A DNA stretch of 64,000 bases, from the NCBI GenBank assembly GCA_029582265.1, contig CM055828.1, positions 8,841,902 to 8,905,901 on the forward strand. The letters are read 5' to 3'. The position numbers and the translations under genes are program-made. Positions 10,848 to 25,600 of this stretch are shown here, one piece after another. The notes beneath the pieces are model-generated. The model saw only the letters and a list, made by a program, of their open reading frames with translations. It was not told where the DNA came from and did no database searches. Within the stretch, counting starts at the first letter, position 1. Each line of letters starts with the position of its first letter. Source of the stretch: Zoroaster sp. YZ-2022. Its lineage: Eukaryota > Echinodermata > Asteroidea > Forcipulatida > Zoroasteridae.

Positions 10848-11963
10848 AAAATACCAAGCCTAGAATACATGCTTATATCTACATATGTAAAATTCCAAGC
10901 CTAGAATACATGCTTATATCTACATATATGTAAAATACCAAGCCTAGAATACATGCTTATATCTACATATGTAAAATACCAAGCCTAGAATACATGCTTA
11001 TATCTACATATGTAAAATACCAAGCCTAGAATACATGCTTATATCTACATATGTAAAATACCAAGCCTAGAATACATGCTTATATCTACATATGTAAAAT
11101 ACCAAGCCTAGAATACATGCTTATATCTACATATGTAAAATACCAAGCCTAGAATACATGCTTATATCTACATATGTAAAATACCAAGCCTAGAATACAT
11201 GCTTATATCTACATATGTAAAATACCAAGCCTAGAATACATGCTTATATCTACATATGTAAAATGCCAAGCCTAGAATACATGCTTATATCTACATATGT
11301 AAAATACCAAGCCTAGAATACATGCTTATATCTACATATGTAAAATACCAAGCCTAGAATACATGCTTATATCTACATATGTAAAATGCCAAGCCTAGAA
11401 TACATGCTTATATCTACATATGTAAAATACCAAGCCTAGAATACATGCTTATATCTACATATGTAAAATACCAAGCCTAGAATACATGCTTATATCTACA
11501 TATGTAAAATGCCAAGCCTAGAATACATGCTTATATCTACATATGTAAAATGCCAAGCCTAGAATACATGCTTATATCTACATATGTAAAATGCCAAGCC
11601 TAGAATACATGCTTATATCTACATATGTAAAATACCAAGCCTAGAATACATGCTTATATCTACATATATGTAAAATACCAAGCCTAGAATACATGCTTAT
11701 ATCTACATATGTAAAATGCCAAGCCTAGAATACATGCTTATATCTACATATGTAAAATGCCAAGCCTAGAATACATGCTTATATCTACATATGTAAAATA
11801 CCAAGCCTAGAATACATGCTTATATCTACATATGTAAAATACCAAGCCTAGAATACATGCTTATATCTACATATGTAAAATACCAAGCCTAGAATACATG
11901 CTTATATCTACATATGTAAAATGCCAAGCCTAGAATACATGCTTATATCTACATATGTAAAAT
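10848..11963 (+). repeat. 41-bp minisatellite, right block
   Basis: About 27 more units of the repeat seen at 9658-9906. Unit-to-unit identity is very high. Variation is mainly an A/G change (AAATACC or AAATGCC) and the 43-bp ATATATGT form. The interspersed G variants suggest unequal exchange or conversion within the block. It ends at about 11963 in unique AT-rich DNA. Confidence 0.95.
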
Positions 11964-12300
11964 AAAATTTCAAACAAACATTACCCACAAAAGAAATCAC
12001 AGATTGACATATTTTAGTACAGCTTTTAACTATGAGGACAGCTGTGGGACGTTTCATATATAGCCAAAATTGACAGAAAGTTATGTGCACATCTAGAAAA
12101 GACTACATGAAAGGAAAACTGATGCAGTATTGTAATGGCAATAAAAGAGAACTCCCACTCAAATGTGTAATGTAGGAGTAATCAGTAAACTTAAATGTGA
12201 GCAACAGCACTGTTTGTGTACCTAATTTGATTCAACATATACATACATGTAACATGTACCTGACTTCTACATAGTGAGTTTAGCTTGACAAACTGTTGCA
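11964..12300 (+). other. Intron DNA without recognisable features
   Basis: Unique AT-rich sequence between the 41-bp array and the transposase pseudogene. I see nothing in it. Confidence 0.6.
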
Positions 12301-14540
12301 CTTAAGAAATATCAAGTTGGACACCATTTTATCACTGAGTCGAGCACAGTGAGGGAGCATGATGATGCCACCATAACTGAAGACACGCTCAACTAGTGTT
12401 CAAACTGGATGCTGGAACAGCAATAACCCTCATTGCAACTGGGAAAAAGTTTTGACAAGCAATTCCTATTTGCAGCCCAGAAGAGAAGGCATGCATTAGG
12501 ATCAGTTCCATCAAACCCATCACACAATTCCAAATACCTTGAAAACTGAGCTACAGCTGATGTCTTCCCATTACTTGCATGGCGTTTTCGGTTGTAGCCT
12601 GAAAATAAGCGAGGCATCTTCTCTGGTAGCCCATCCTCCTCTTCACTGCTGGCATCTTGCACGGCCTGCATTGACTGTGGCTCTGTGATAATCACATCTG
12701 AAACATAAAGTATGAATAGCAAAAACATATACAATTGAGCAGTTTTCAGTTCACAAATTAATAACTTGAATAAGTTTGGATTCCAGTTTGTATTTGTCTT
12801 CTCTGGTTTTATTCAATACCAGAAAGATAATAAATGAAAAAAAAAAAAAAATTCATATTGGATAATGGACACTCTTGTCAATGATGTGAGTTGATTGATA
12901 TTCATTCACATATTCATTGGAAATAATTGGTTAATATTTCTTAAAAGTTCTTTTATTTTGGACTACATGTATTTGATTTGGAAATCAAAATACATGAGAA
13001 TATTTTGTATTTGTGCATAAATAACCTTAAATTGGAAGGTTCAAATTGTAGTAATGTTTTGTATGTGAAGTCATGAATGCACAGAAACTTTTCCAATAGG
13101 AAGGATATTGCTGTCAATTTAATTTACCTTTCACACATTTTGTGACTTCCCCCTTCACGTCTTCAGATGCTACTCCCATGACATCATGATCTAGCCACAT
13201 CAACGAGAATGCTGGATCCAGCACAGCAGACATCACGTACAGGGGGTCACCAAACGGGAAGGCGTTTGCTTCCTTGGAAGATGGCAAAATGTCAAGACCG
13301 ACAAAAATGCCTTCAAACCTTTTTTTTCAAGGAGTCTTGCAGAGATCTGATGATGCCATTGAGGTACCGGGCTTGGCGATGTTGTGTCATGCTATGGAGA
13401 TGGTGGTTCAGCGAAAGGACACACGGCAATACACAGCTCATGGTGACAACTTTCTCTCCTTGAGTCAAGTTTGTTGCATCTAGAAAGGGTTCAAGAATTT
13501 CTACAAGTTCCTTAAGTTGACTCCATTCACGTGGACTCAATGAAGCTTCCTCGTGACCTTGCTCATCAAGAAGGTCGCACAGGGTCTGGTGCTCCAGACT
13601 GACGATGGCCTTCACTTGTCTCAGGGTTGAGTTCCAGCGTGTGCTAGGGGCTGGTATGCTCTTGTTCACCCCAAACTTGAAACTTGTTCTCGAAAGCTTC
13701 CTTAAAAGTACAGCTTGTGTGCAGCAGGCTACTTAGTCTCGAGGATTTTGACATAGCAAGACCTATTGTTTTTGTCTTAAGGCCATCTGAAATTACCAGT
13801 TGCAATGTGTGATTGAAACACTGCAGGCGTTGTCTTCTGCAGTTGTGGATGAGCACCGATTCCACGTCCAGCTGCTCCTTTTCCCTGGGTTGTTCCCATA
13901 TGGTGTCATCATCCAAGTGGTCACTTGGTCCACCATTGTCTCTCTCTTGAGGGAAACAAACCGTAAATGCTCGCTTCATGTTGACAGCGTTTTGACTAAT
14001 TATGTAGTCTACTTTGTTCTTGATGATATAGTCATCACATACTGCCTCGAAGGCATCGCTGATTCGTTCCCCAGTGTGGGATCCTTTAAATATACTGCAG
14101 CTTAGAAGATGGGATTTCAGGCCGACTGCAGACTGGCTCACATCCATGGTGTGGGCAGTCACTCCCAAAAACCGATCTGACCAAATGTCAACTGTTACTG
14201 GATGCCTCTCAAAGGATAACCCGGATCGATTCCTGTTGGTTGGTTACCATGGCTGTAATCCTGGATGTTACGGATGATTGGCACACTGGTGAGTACATGC
14301 CAACAAAATGACAGAATCCAGCACGCCAACAAATGACGAAAATTTACATTTTCAACAAGAGATATCGGCAAGCTGCAGTTAACAGTAAGATGATGATGGG
14401 CCTCTGTGATGGCACGCTGACGGGGATGATTGGTATTGTAAACAGCAACCTCATTGGTGATGAAGGATGACAAACGGCTCTGTCTACTGCTTGCAACAGA
14501 CGAAGTCAACTTGGTTTTAACTTCAATGTACTCGACATAT
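12301..14540 (-). pseudogene. hAT (ZBED-type) transposase pseudogene, antisense in the MATE intron
   Basis: Minus-strand reading gives, in order: an exon opening at 14540 after TTTGTATCAG with a segment like SSFITNEVAVYNTNHPRQ; then TVDIWSDRFLGVTAHTMD (14200-14150) and FKGSHTGERI; then QRLQCFNHTLQLVISDGLK; then PAPSTRWNSTLRQV and a long helical part (13669-13313); then DPLYVMSAVLDPAF (about 13230). It then splices (13128 donor AAG|GTAAAT, acceptor TTTCAG|A at 12698) into an SSEEEDG segment. It ends with the hAT dimerisation motif VERVFSYGG near 12390. These are hallmarks of ZBED/hAT-Ac transposases. Frames break near 14330, at about 13680 (a 7-bp CAAGTTT duplication), near 12430 (one extra base) and near 12395 (stop plus small insertion). 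No BED finger exon was found, so it is dead. The 430-bp intron (12698-13127) keeps frame when removed. Confidence 0.88.
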
Positions 14541-15202
14541 CTGATACAAACAAAACAAAATAAAAATTATTTATTAAAAATTAATTAGTAAACTAATATA
14601 AATTTATGTCATTCAACTTGTAGTTGTATACAAGTTCTGACTTGGGAAAATTGATTGAAATTAAAAATTGTGCAAATGCTTTGAAAAATTTACATGTTCT
14701 CAAAGATAAAAAGTTATCCCAGCAGTCGTCTTTATAGTACATACCATTAGGTGCCCAGAGATCGTTAGAAAATGTGCTATTTTTAATATTTTAGGACATA
14801 TAAAATCTCCAGTGAAACGTGAAAAACAACCAACCAGCATTCCCCATAGTCACCAGTTTTTCAAGAAGAGCTCCCCCCTCCAACAAATAATAAATAAATA
14901 ACTAAATATAATAAACATTGTCAAAGTTTGCACCTTTTGGAACTGATGATGAAGTTGTTGCTCTGAATGTCTACATAGTAATGTTACAGTCAGGCTGCCG
15001 AGCTTTTCTTATGAGGAAGTGATCATCAATATGGCCATGTCACAAGCATGATAGTGATCTGTGACATAGCTGCACAATGTCTATAAACTACTTTGCAAAT
15101 ATACATGTATATAGCATCTCAGTCTAGCTGGCGATCACTGGTTACATTTCCCTGTATGTTACTGTGTAGTTTATAATCAACCAATCTATGAAGTTGTGTT
15201 AT
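14541..15202 (+). other. Spacer between hAT pseudogene and 54-bp array
   Basis: AT-rich unique DNA. I looked for the BED zinc-finger exon that should precede the hAT body on the minus strand and did not find it. Confidence 0.55.
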
Positions 15203-16530
15203 TAAACTGAACACAAAAGGAAGAAGAGATGGCTAACTGTTATGTAGTGTGGTTGTAACATTTATGGACAATATATAGGGAGGTAAGGAAGAAGAGATGG
15301 CTAACTGTTGTGCAGTGTGGTTGTAATACTGAACACAAAAGGAAGAAGAGCTGGCTAACTGTTGTGTAGTGTGGTTGTAACATTTATGGACAATATATAG
15401 GGAGGTAAGGAAGAAGAGATGGCTAACTGTTGTGTGGTGTGGTTGTAATACTGAACAAAAGGAAGAAGAGATGGCTAACTGTTGTGCAGTGTGGTTGTAA
15501 TACTGAACACAAAAGGAAGAAGAGCTGGCTAACTGTTGTGTAGTGTGGTTGTAACATTTATGGACAATATATAGGGAGGTAAGGAAGAAGAGATGGCTAA
15601 CTGTTGTGTAGTGTGGTTGTAATACTGAACACAAAAGGAAGAAGAGATGGCTAACTGTTGTGCAGTGTGGTTGTAATACTGAACACAAAAGGAAGAAGAG
15701 CTGGCTAACTGTTGTGTAGTGTGGTTGTAACATTTATGGACAATATATAGGGAGGTAAGGAAGAAGAGATGGCTAACTGTTGTGTAGTGTGGTTGTAATA
15801 CTGAACACAAAAGGAAGAAGAGATGGCTAACTGTTGTGCATTGTGGTTGTAATACTGAACACAAAAGGAAGAAGAGATGGCTAACTGTTGTGCATTGTGG
15901 TTGTAATACTGAACACAAAAGGAAGAAGAGATGGCTAACTGTTGTGTAGTGTGGTTGTAATACTGAACACAAAAGGAAGAAGAGATGGCTAACTGTTGTG
16001 CAGTGTGGTTGTAATACTGAACACAAAAGGAAGAAGAGATGGCTAACTGTTGTGCAGTGTGGTTGTAATACTGAACACAAAAGGAAGAAGAGATGGCTAA
16101 TTGTTGTGCAGTGTGGTTGTAATACTGAACACAAAAGGAAGAAGAGCTGGCTAATTGTTGTGTAGTGTGGTTGTAATACTGAACACAAAAGGAAGAAGAG
16201 ATGGCTAACTGTTGTGCAGTGTGGTTGTAATACTGAACACAAAAGGAAGAAGAGATGGCTAACTGTTGTGTAGTGTGGTTGTAATACTGAACACAAAAGG
16301 AAGAAGAGATGGCTAATTGTTGTGCAGTGTGGTTGTAATACTGAACACAAAAGGAAGAAGAGCTGGCTAATTGTTGTGTAGTGTGGTTGTAATACTGAAC
16401 ACAAAAGGAAGAAGAGCTGGCTAACTGTTGTGTAGTGTGGTTGTAATACTGAACACAAAAGGAAGAAGAGATGGCTAACTGTTGTGTAGTGTGGTTGTAA
16501 CATTTATGGACAATATATAGGGAGGTAAGG
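15203..16530 (+). repeat. 54-bp minisatellite with captured flank segments
   Basis: About 23 units of a 54-bp repeat: AATACTGAACACAAAAGG, AAGAAGAGATGGCTAACTG, TTGTGTAGTGTGGTTGT. Variants include ATGG/CTGG, GTAGTG/GCAGTG/GCATTG and AACTG/AATTG. In five places the AATACTGAACACAAA part is replaced by a block starting CATTTATGGACAATATATAG and ending GGGAGGTAAGG (about 15258, 15381, 15554, 15731, 16501). The last copy is the array's own right edge, so the flank seems to have been copied inward by unequal exchange. As 54 is divisible by three, long minus-strand open frames occur; they are not genes. Confidence 0.93.
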
Positions 16531-16687
16531 TTTTGCAATATTTTGATCATCATAAGAACAAATTACTTATAAGAAATATTTGCTTAGCAAATTTCTTTGG
16601 TTACCAGCCAAACTTTCATACATTATGTATGCATTTTGACTGGTAGTCTGTTTTATATTGCTCTGCTTAGCAGCTCTATGAAATTAG
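16531..16687 (+). other. Short spacer between two arrays
   Basis: About 157 bp of unique DNA between the 54-bp and 33-bp arrays. No feature is seen. Confidence 0.6.
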
Positions 16688-19600
16688 CCCCAGCATGCAT
16701 TATACAAATCAGCTTGCTCATATAGGAGCATGCATTATACAAATCAGCTTGCTCATAGGAGCATGCATTATACAAATCAGCTTGCTCATATAGGAGCATG
16801 CATTATACAAATCAGCTTGCTCATATAGGAGCATGCATTATACAAATCAGCTTGCTCATAGGAGCATGCATTATACAAATCAGCTTGCTCATAGGAGCAT
16901 GCATTATACAAATCAGCAATCAGCTTGCTCATAGGGCATTATGCTCAGCTTGAGGGCATGCATTATACAAATCAGCTTGCTCATAGGAGCATGCATTATA
17001 CAAATCAGCTTGCTCATAGGAGCATGCATTATACAAATCAGCTTGCTCATAGGAGCATGCATTATACAAATCAGCTTGCTCATAGGAGCATGCATTATAC
17101 AAATCAGCTTGCTCATAGGAGCATGCATTATACAAATCAGCTTGCTCATAGGAGCATGCATTATACAAATCAGCTTGCTCATAGGAGCATGCATTATACA
17201 AATCAGCTTGCTCATAGGAGCATGCATTATACAAATCAGCTTGCTCATAGGAGCATGCATTATACAAATCAGCTTGCTCATAGGAGCATGCATTATACAA
17301 ATCAGCTTGCTCATAGGAGCATGCATTATACAAATCGGCTTGCTCATAGGAGCATGCATTATACAAATCAGCTTGCTCATAGGAGCATGCATTATACAAA
17401 TCAGCTTGCTCATAGGGCATGCATTATACAAATCAGCTTGCTCATAGAGCATGCATTATACAAATCAGCTTGCTCATAGGAGCATGCATTATACAAATCG
17501 GCTTGCTCATAGGAGCATGCATTATACAAATCAGCTTGCTCATAGGAGCATGCATTATACAAATCAGCTTGCTCATAGGAGCATGCATTATACAAATCAG
17601 CTTGCTCATAGGAGCATGCATTATACAAATCAGCTTGCTCATAGGAGCATGCATTATACAAATCAGCTTGCTCATAGAGCATGCATTATACAAATCAGCT
17701 TGCTCATAGGAGCATGCATTATACAAATCAGCTTGCTCATAGGAGCATGCTTTATACAAATCAGCTTGCTCATAGGGAGCATGCATTATACAAATCAGCT
17801 TGCTCATAGGAGCATGCATTATACAAATCAGCTTGCTCATAGGAGCATGCATTATACAAATCAGCTTGCTCATAGGAGCATGCATTATACAAATCAGCTT
17901 GCTCATAGGAGCATGCATTATACAAATCAGCTTGCTCATAGGAGCATGCATTATACAAATCAGCTTGCTCAGGAGCATTCATTATCCAACTCCGCGTGCT
18001 CATAGGAGCATGCATTATACAAATCAGCTTGCTCATAGGAGCATGCATTATACAAATCAGCTTGCTCATAGGAGCATGCATTATACAAATCAGCTTGCTC
18101 ATAGGAGCATGCATTATACAAATCAGCTTGCTCATAGGAGCATGCATTATACAAATCAGCTTGCTCATAGGAGCATGCATTATACAAATCAGCTTGCTCA
18201 TAGAGCATGCATTATACAAATCAGCTTGCTCATAGGAGCATGCATTATACAAATCAGCTTGCTCATAGGGCATGCATTATACAAATCAGCTTGCTCATAG
18301 GAGCATGCATTATACAAATCAGCTTGCTCATAGGAGCATGCATTATACAAATCAGCTTGCTCATAGGAGCATGCATTATACAAATCAGCTTGCTCATAGG
18401 AGCATGCATTATACAAATCAGCTTGCTCGGAGGAGCATGCATTATACAAATCAGCTTGCTCATAGGAGCATGCATTATACAAATCAGCTTGCTCATAGGG
18501 CATGCATTATACAAATCAGCTTGCTCATAGGAGCATGCATTATACAAATCAGCTTGCTCATAGGAGCATGCATTATACAAATCAGCTTGCTCATTGGAGC
18601 ATGCATTATTCAACTCTTCTTGTTCATGGGTGAATTCATTTATCAAATCAGCTTGCTCATAGGAGCATGCATTATACAAATCAGCTTGCTCATAGGAGCA
18701 TGCATTATACAAATCAGCTTGCTCATAGGAGCATGCATTATACAAATCAGCTTGCTCATAGGAGCATGCATTATACAAATCAGCTTGCTCATAGGAGCAT
18801 GCATTATACAAATCAGCTTGCTCATAGGAGCATGCATTATACAAATCAGCTTGCTCATAGGAGCATGCATTATACAAATCAGCTTGCTCATAGGAGCATG
18901 CATTATACAAATCAGCTTGCTCATAGGAGCATGCATTATACAAATCAGCTTGCTCATAGGAGCATGCATTATACAAATCAGCTTGCTCATAGGAGCATGC
19001 ATTATACAAATCAGCTTGCTCATAGGAGCATGCATTATACAAATCAGCTTGCTCATAGAGCATGCATTATACAAATCAGCTTGCTCATAGGAGCATGCAT
19101 TATACAAATCAGCTTGCTCATAGGAGCATGCATTATACAAATCAGCTTGCTCATAGGAGCATGCATTATACAAATCAGCTTGCTCATAGGAGCATGCATT
19201 ATACAAATCAGCTTGCTCATAGGAGCATGCATTATACAAATCAGCTTGCTCATATAGGAGCATGCATTATACAAATCAGCTTGCTCATAGGAGCATGCAT
19301 TATACAAATCAGCTTGCTCATAGAGCATGCATTATACAAATCAGCTTGCTCATAGGAGCATGCATTATACAAATCAGCTTGCTCATAGGAGCATGCATTA
19401 TACAAATCAGCTTGCTCATAGGAGCATGCATTATACAAATCAGCTTGCTCATAGGAGCATGCATTATACAAATCAGCTTGCTCATAGGAGCATGCATTAT
19501 ACAAATCAGCTTGCTCATAGAGGAGCATGCATTATACAAATCAGCTTGCTCATAGGAGCATGCATTATACAAATCAGCTTGCTCATAGGAGCATGCATTA

Positions 19601-22600
19601 TACAAATCAGCTTGCTCATAGGAGCATGCATTATACAAATCAGCTTGCTCATAGGAGCATGCATTATACAAATCAGCTTGCTCATAGGAGCATGCATTAT
19701 ACAAATCAGCTTGCTCATAGGAGCATGCATTATACAAATCAGCTTGCTCATAGGAGCATGCATTATACAAATCAGCTTGCTCATATAAGAGCATGCATTA
19801 TACAAATCAGCTTGCTCATAGGAGCATGCATTATACAAATCAGCTTGCTCATAGGAGCATGCATTATACAAATCAGCTTGCTCATAGGAGCATGCATTAT
19901 ACAAATCAGCTTGCTCATAGGAGCATGCATTATACAAATCAGCTTGCTCATAGGAGCATGCATTATACAAATCAGCTTGCTCATAGGAGCATGCATTATA
20001 CAAATCAGCTTGCTCATAGGAGCATGCATTATACAAATCAGCTTGCTCATAGGAGCATGCATTATACAAATCAGCTTGCTCATAGGAGCATGCATTATAC
20101 AAATCAGCTTGCTCATAGGAGCATGCATTATACAAATCAGCTTGCTCATAGGAGCATGCATTATACAAATCAGCTTGCTCATAGGAGCATGCATTATACA
20201 AATCAGCTTGCTCATAGGAGCATGCATTATACAAATCAGCTTGCTCATATAGGAGCATGCATTATACAAATCAGCTTGCTCATAGGAGCATGCATTATAC
20301 AAATCAGCTTGCTCATAGGGCATGCATTATACAAATCAGCTTGCTCATAGAGCATGCATTATACAAATCAGCTTGCTCATAGGAGCATGCATTATACAAA
20401 TCAGCTTGCTCATAGGAGCATGCATTATACAAATCAGCTTGCTCATAGGAGCATGCATTATACAAATCAGCTTGCTCATAGGAGCATGCATTATACAAAT
20501 CAGCTTGCTCATAGGAGCATGCATTATACAAATCAGCTTGCTCATAGGAGCATGCATTATACAAATCAGCTTGCTCATAGGAGCATGCATTATACAAATC
20601 AGCTTGCTCATAGGAGCATGCATTATACAAATCAGCTTGCTCATAGGGGCATGCATTATAAAAAGCAGCTTGCTCATAGGAGCATGCATTATACAAATCA
20701 GCTTGCTCATAGGAGCATGCAATATACACATCAGCTTGCTCATAGGAGCATGCATTATACACCACAGCTTGCTCATAGGAGCATGCATTATACAAATCAG
20801 CTTGCTCATAGGAGCATGCATTATACAAATCAGCTTGCTCATAGGAGCATGCATTATACAAATCAGCTTGCTCATAGGAGCATGCATTATACAAATCAGC
20901 TTGCTCATAGGAGCATGCATTATACAAATCAGCTTGCTCATAGGAGCATGCATTATACAAATCAGCTTGCTCATAGGAGCCATGCATTATCAAATCAGCT
21001 TGCTCATAGGAGCATGCATTATACAAATCAGCTTGCTCATAGGAGCATGCATTATACAAATCAGCTTGCTCATAGGAGCATGCATTATACAAATCAGCTT
21101 GCTCATAGGAGCATGCATTATACAAATCAGCTTGCTCATATAGGAGCATGCATTATACAAATCAGCTTGCTCATAGGAGCATGCATTATACAAATCAGCT
21201 TGCTCATAGGAGCATGCATTATACAAATCAGCTTGCTCATAGGAGCATGCATTATACAAATCAGCTTGCTCATAGGAGCATGCATTATACAAATCAGCTT
21301 GCTCATAGAGCATGCATTATACAAATCAGCTTGCTCATAGGAGCATGCATTATACAAATCAGCTTGCTCATAGGAGCATGCATTATACAAATCAGCTTGC
21401 TCATAGGAGCATGCATTATACAAATCAGCTTGCTCATAGGGAGCATGCATTATACAAATCAGCTTGCTCATAGAGCATGCATTATACAAATCAGCTTGCT
21501 CATAGGAGCATGCATTATACAAATCAGCTTGCTCATATAGGAGCATGCATTATACAAATCAGCTTGCTCATAGGAGCATGCATTATACAAATCAGCTTGC
21601 TCATAGGAGCATGCATTATACAAATCAGCTTGCTCATAGGAGCATGCATTATACAAATCAGCTTGCTCATAGGAGCATGCATTATACAAATCAGCTTGCT
21701 CATAGGAGCATGCATTATACAAATCAGCTTGCTCATATAGGAGCATGCATTATACAAATCAGCTTGCTCATAGGAGCATGCATTATACAAATCAGCTTGC
21801 TCATAGGAGCATGCATTATACAAATCAGCTTGCTCATAGGAGCATGCATTATACAAATCAGCTTGCTCATAGGAGCATGCATTATACAAATCAGCTTGCT
21901 CATAGGAGCATGCATTATACAAATCAGCTTGCTCATAGGAGCATGCATTATACAAATCAGCTTGCTCATAGGAGCATGCATTATACAAATCAGCTTGCTC
22001 ATAGGAGCATGCATTATACAAATCAGCTTGCTCATAGGAGCATGCATTATACAAATCAGCTTGCTCATAGGAGCATGCATTATACAAATCAGCTTGCTCA
22101 TAGGAGCATGCATTATACAAATCAGCTTGCTCGTAGGGGCCGGCAGTATACAAATCAGCTTGCTCATAGGAGCATGCATTATACAAATCAGCTTGCTCAT
22201 AGGAGCATGCATTATACAAATCAGCTTGCTCATAGGAGCATGCATTATACAAATCAGCTTGCTCATAGGAGCATGCATTATACAAATCAGCTTGCTCATA
22301 TAGGAGCATGCATTATACAAATCAGCTTGCTCATAGGAGCATGCATTATACAAATCAGCTTGCTCATAGGAGCATGCATTATACAAATCAGCTTGCTCAT
22401 AGGAGCATGCATTATACAAATCAGCTTGCTCATAGGAGCATGCATTATACAAATCAGCTTGCTCATATAGGAGCATGCATTATACAAATCAGCTTGCTCA
22501 TATAGGAGCATGCATTATACAAATCAGCTTGCTCATAGGAGCATGCATTATACAAATCAGCTTGCTCATAGGAGCATGCATTATACAAATCAGCTTGCTC

Positions 22601-25600
22601 ATAGGAGCATGCATTATACAAATCAGCTTGCTCATATAGGAGCATGCATTATACAAATCAGCTTGCTCATAGGAGCATGCATTATACAAATCAGCTTGCT
22701 CATATAGGAGCATGCATTATACAAATCAGCTTGCTCATAGGAGCATGCATTATACAAATCAGCTTGCTCATAGGAGCATGCATTATACAAATCAGCTTGC
22801 TCATATAGGAGCATGCATTATACAAATCAGCTTGCTCATAGGAGCATGCATTATACAAATCAGCTTGCTCATAGGAGCATGCATTATACAAATCAGCTTG
22901 CTCATAGGAGCATGCATTATACAAATCAGCTTGCTCATATAGGAGCATGCATTATACAAATCAGCTTGCTCATAGGAGCATGCATTATACAAATCAGCTT
23001 GCTCATAGGAGCATGCATTATACAAATCAGCTTGCTCATAGGAGCATGCGTTATACAAATCAGCTTGCTCATAGGAGCATGCATTATACAAATCAGCTTG
23101 CTCATAGGAGCATGCATTATACAAATCAGCTTGCTCATATAGGAGCATGCATTATACAAATCAGCTTGCTCATAGGAGCATGCATTATACAAATCAGCTT
23201 GCTCATAGGAGCATGCATTATACAAATCAGCTTGCTCATAGGAGCATGCATTATACAAATCAGCTTGCTCATAGGAGCATGCATTATACAAATCAGCTTG
23301 CTCATAGGAGCATGCATTATACAAATCAGCTTGCTCATATGGGGCGAGCATAATACAAATCAGCTTGCTCATAGGAGCATGCATTATACAAATCAGCTTG
23401 CTCATAGGAGCATGCATTATACAAATCAGCTTGCTCATAGGAGCATGCATTATACAAATCAGCTTGCTCATAGGAGCATGCATTATACAAATCAGCTTGC
23501 TCATAGGAGCATGCATTATACAAATCAGCTTGCTCATAGGAGCATGCATTATACAAATCAGCTTGCTCATATAGGAGCATGCATTATACAAATCAGCTTG
23601 CTCATAGGAGCATGCATTATACAAATCAGCTTGCTCATAGAGCATGCATTATACAAATCAGCTTGCTCATAGGAGCATGCATTATACAAATCAGCTTGCT
23701 CATAGGAGCATGCATTATACAAATCAGCTTGCTCATAGGAGCATGCATTATACAAATCAGCTTGCTCATAGAGGATCAGCCATTAAACAAATCAGCTTGC
23801 TCATAGGAGCATGCATTATACAAATCAGCTTGCTCATAGGAGCATGCATTATACAAATCAGCTTGCTCATAGGAGCATGCATTATACAAATCAGCTTGCT
23901 CATAGGGGAGCGTGCATTATACAAGTCAGCTTGCTCATAGGAGCATGCATTATACAAATCAGCTTGCTCATAGGAGCATGCATTATACAAATCAGCTTGC
24001 TCATAGGAGCATGCATTATACAAATCAGCTTGCTCATAGGAGCATGCATTATACAAATCAGCTTGCTCATATAGGAGCATGCATTATACAAATCAGCTTG
24101 CTCATAGGAGCATGCATTATACAAATCAGCTTGCTCATAGGAGCATGCATTATACAAATCAGCTTGCTCATAGGAGCATGCATTATACAAATCAGCTTGC
24201 TCATAGGAGCATGCATTATACAAATCAGCTTGCTCATAGGAGCATGCATTATACAAATCAGCTTGCTCATAGGAGCATGCATTATACAAATCAGCTTGCT
24301 CATAGGAGCATGCATTATACAAATCAGCTTGCTCATAGGAGCATGCATTATACAAATCAGCTTGCTCATATAGGAGCATGCATTATACAAATCAGCTTGC
24401 TCATAGGAGCATGCATTATACAAATCAGCTTGCTCATAGGAGCATGCATTATACAAATCAGCTTGCTCATAGGAGCATGCATTATACAAATCAGCTTGCT
24501 CATAGGAGCATGCATTATACAAATCAGCTTGCTCATAGGAGCATGCATTATACAAATCAGCTTGCTCATAGGAGCATGCATTATACAAATCAGCTTGCTC
24601 ATAGGAGCATGCATTATACAAATCAGCTTGCTCATAGGAGCATGCATTATACAAATCAGCTTGCTCATAGGAGCATGCATTATACAAATCAGCTTGCTCA
24701 TAGGAGCATGCATTATACAAATCAGCTTGCTCATAGGAGCATGCATTATACAAATCAGCTTGCTCATAGGAGCATGCATTATACAAATCAGCTTGCTCAT
24801 AGGAGCATGCATTATACAAATCAGCTTGCTCATAGGAGCATGCATTATACAAATCAGCTTGCTCATAGGAGCATGCATTATACAAATCAGCTTGCTCATA
24901 GGAGCATGCATTATACAAATCAGCTTGCTCATAGGAGCATGCATTATACAAATCAGCTTGCTCATAGAGCATGCATTATACAAATCAGCTTGCTCATAGG
25001 AGCATGCATTATACAAATCAGCTTGCTCATAGGAGCATGCATTATACAAATCAGCTTGCTCATAGGAGCATGCATTATACAAATCAGCTTGCTCATAGGA
25101 GCATGCATTATACAAATCAGCTTGCTCATAGGAGCATGCATTATACAAACCAGCCGTCTCTCTTGAGAATTCATTATACAAATCAGCTTGCTCATAGGAG
25201 CATGCATTATACAAATCAGCTTGCTCATAGGAGCATGCATTATACAAATCAGCTTGCTCATAGGAGCATGCATTATACAAATCAGCTTGCTCATAGGAGC
25301 ATGCATTATACAAATCAGCTTGCTCATAGGAGCATGCATTATACAAATCAGCTTGCTCATAGGAGCATGCATTATACAAATCAGCTTGCTCAAAGGAGCA
25401 TGCATTATACAAATCAGCTTGCTCATAGGAGCATGCATTATACAAATCAGCTTGCTCATAGGAGCATGCATTATACAAATCAGCTTGCTCATAGGAGCAT
25501 GCATTATACAAATCAGCTTGCTCATAGGAGCATGCATTATACAAATCAGCTTGCTCATAGGAGCATGCATTATACAAATCAGCTTGCTCATAGGAGCATG

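Noticed and set aside
12393..14509. Functional host ZBED gene on the minus strand
   Set aside because: At least four frame lesions and no BED finger exon make it a pseudogene.
15233..16553. Minus-strand frames of 166-324 residues over the 54-bp array
   Set aside because: The unit length is divisible by three and stop-free; there is no signal of a real protein.
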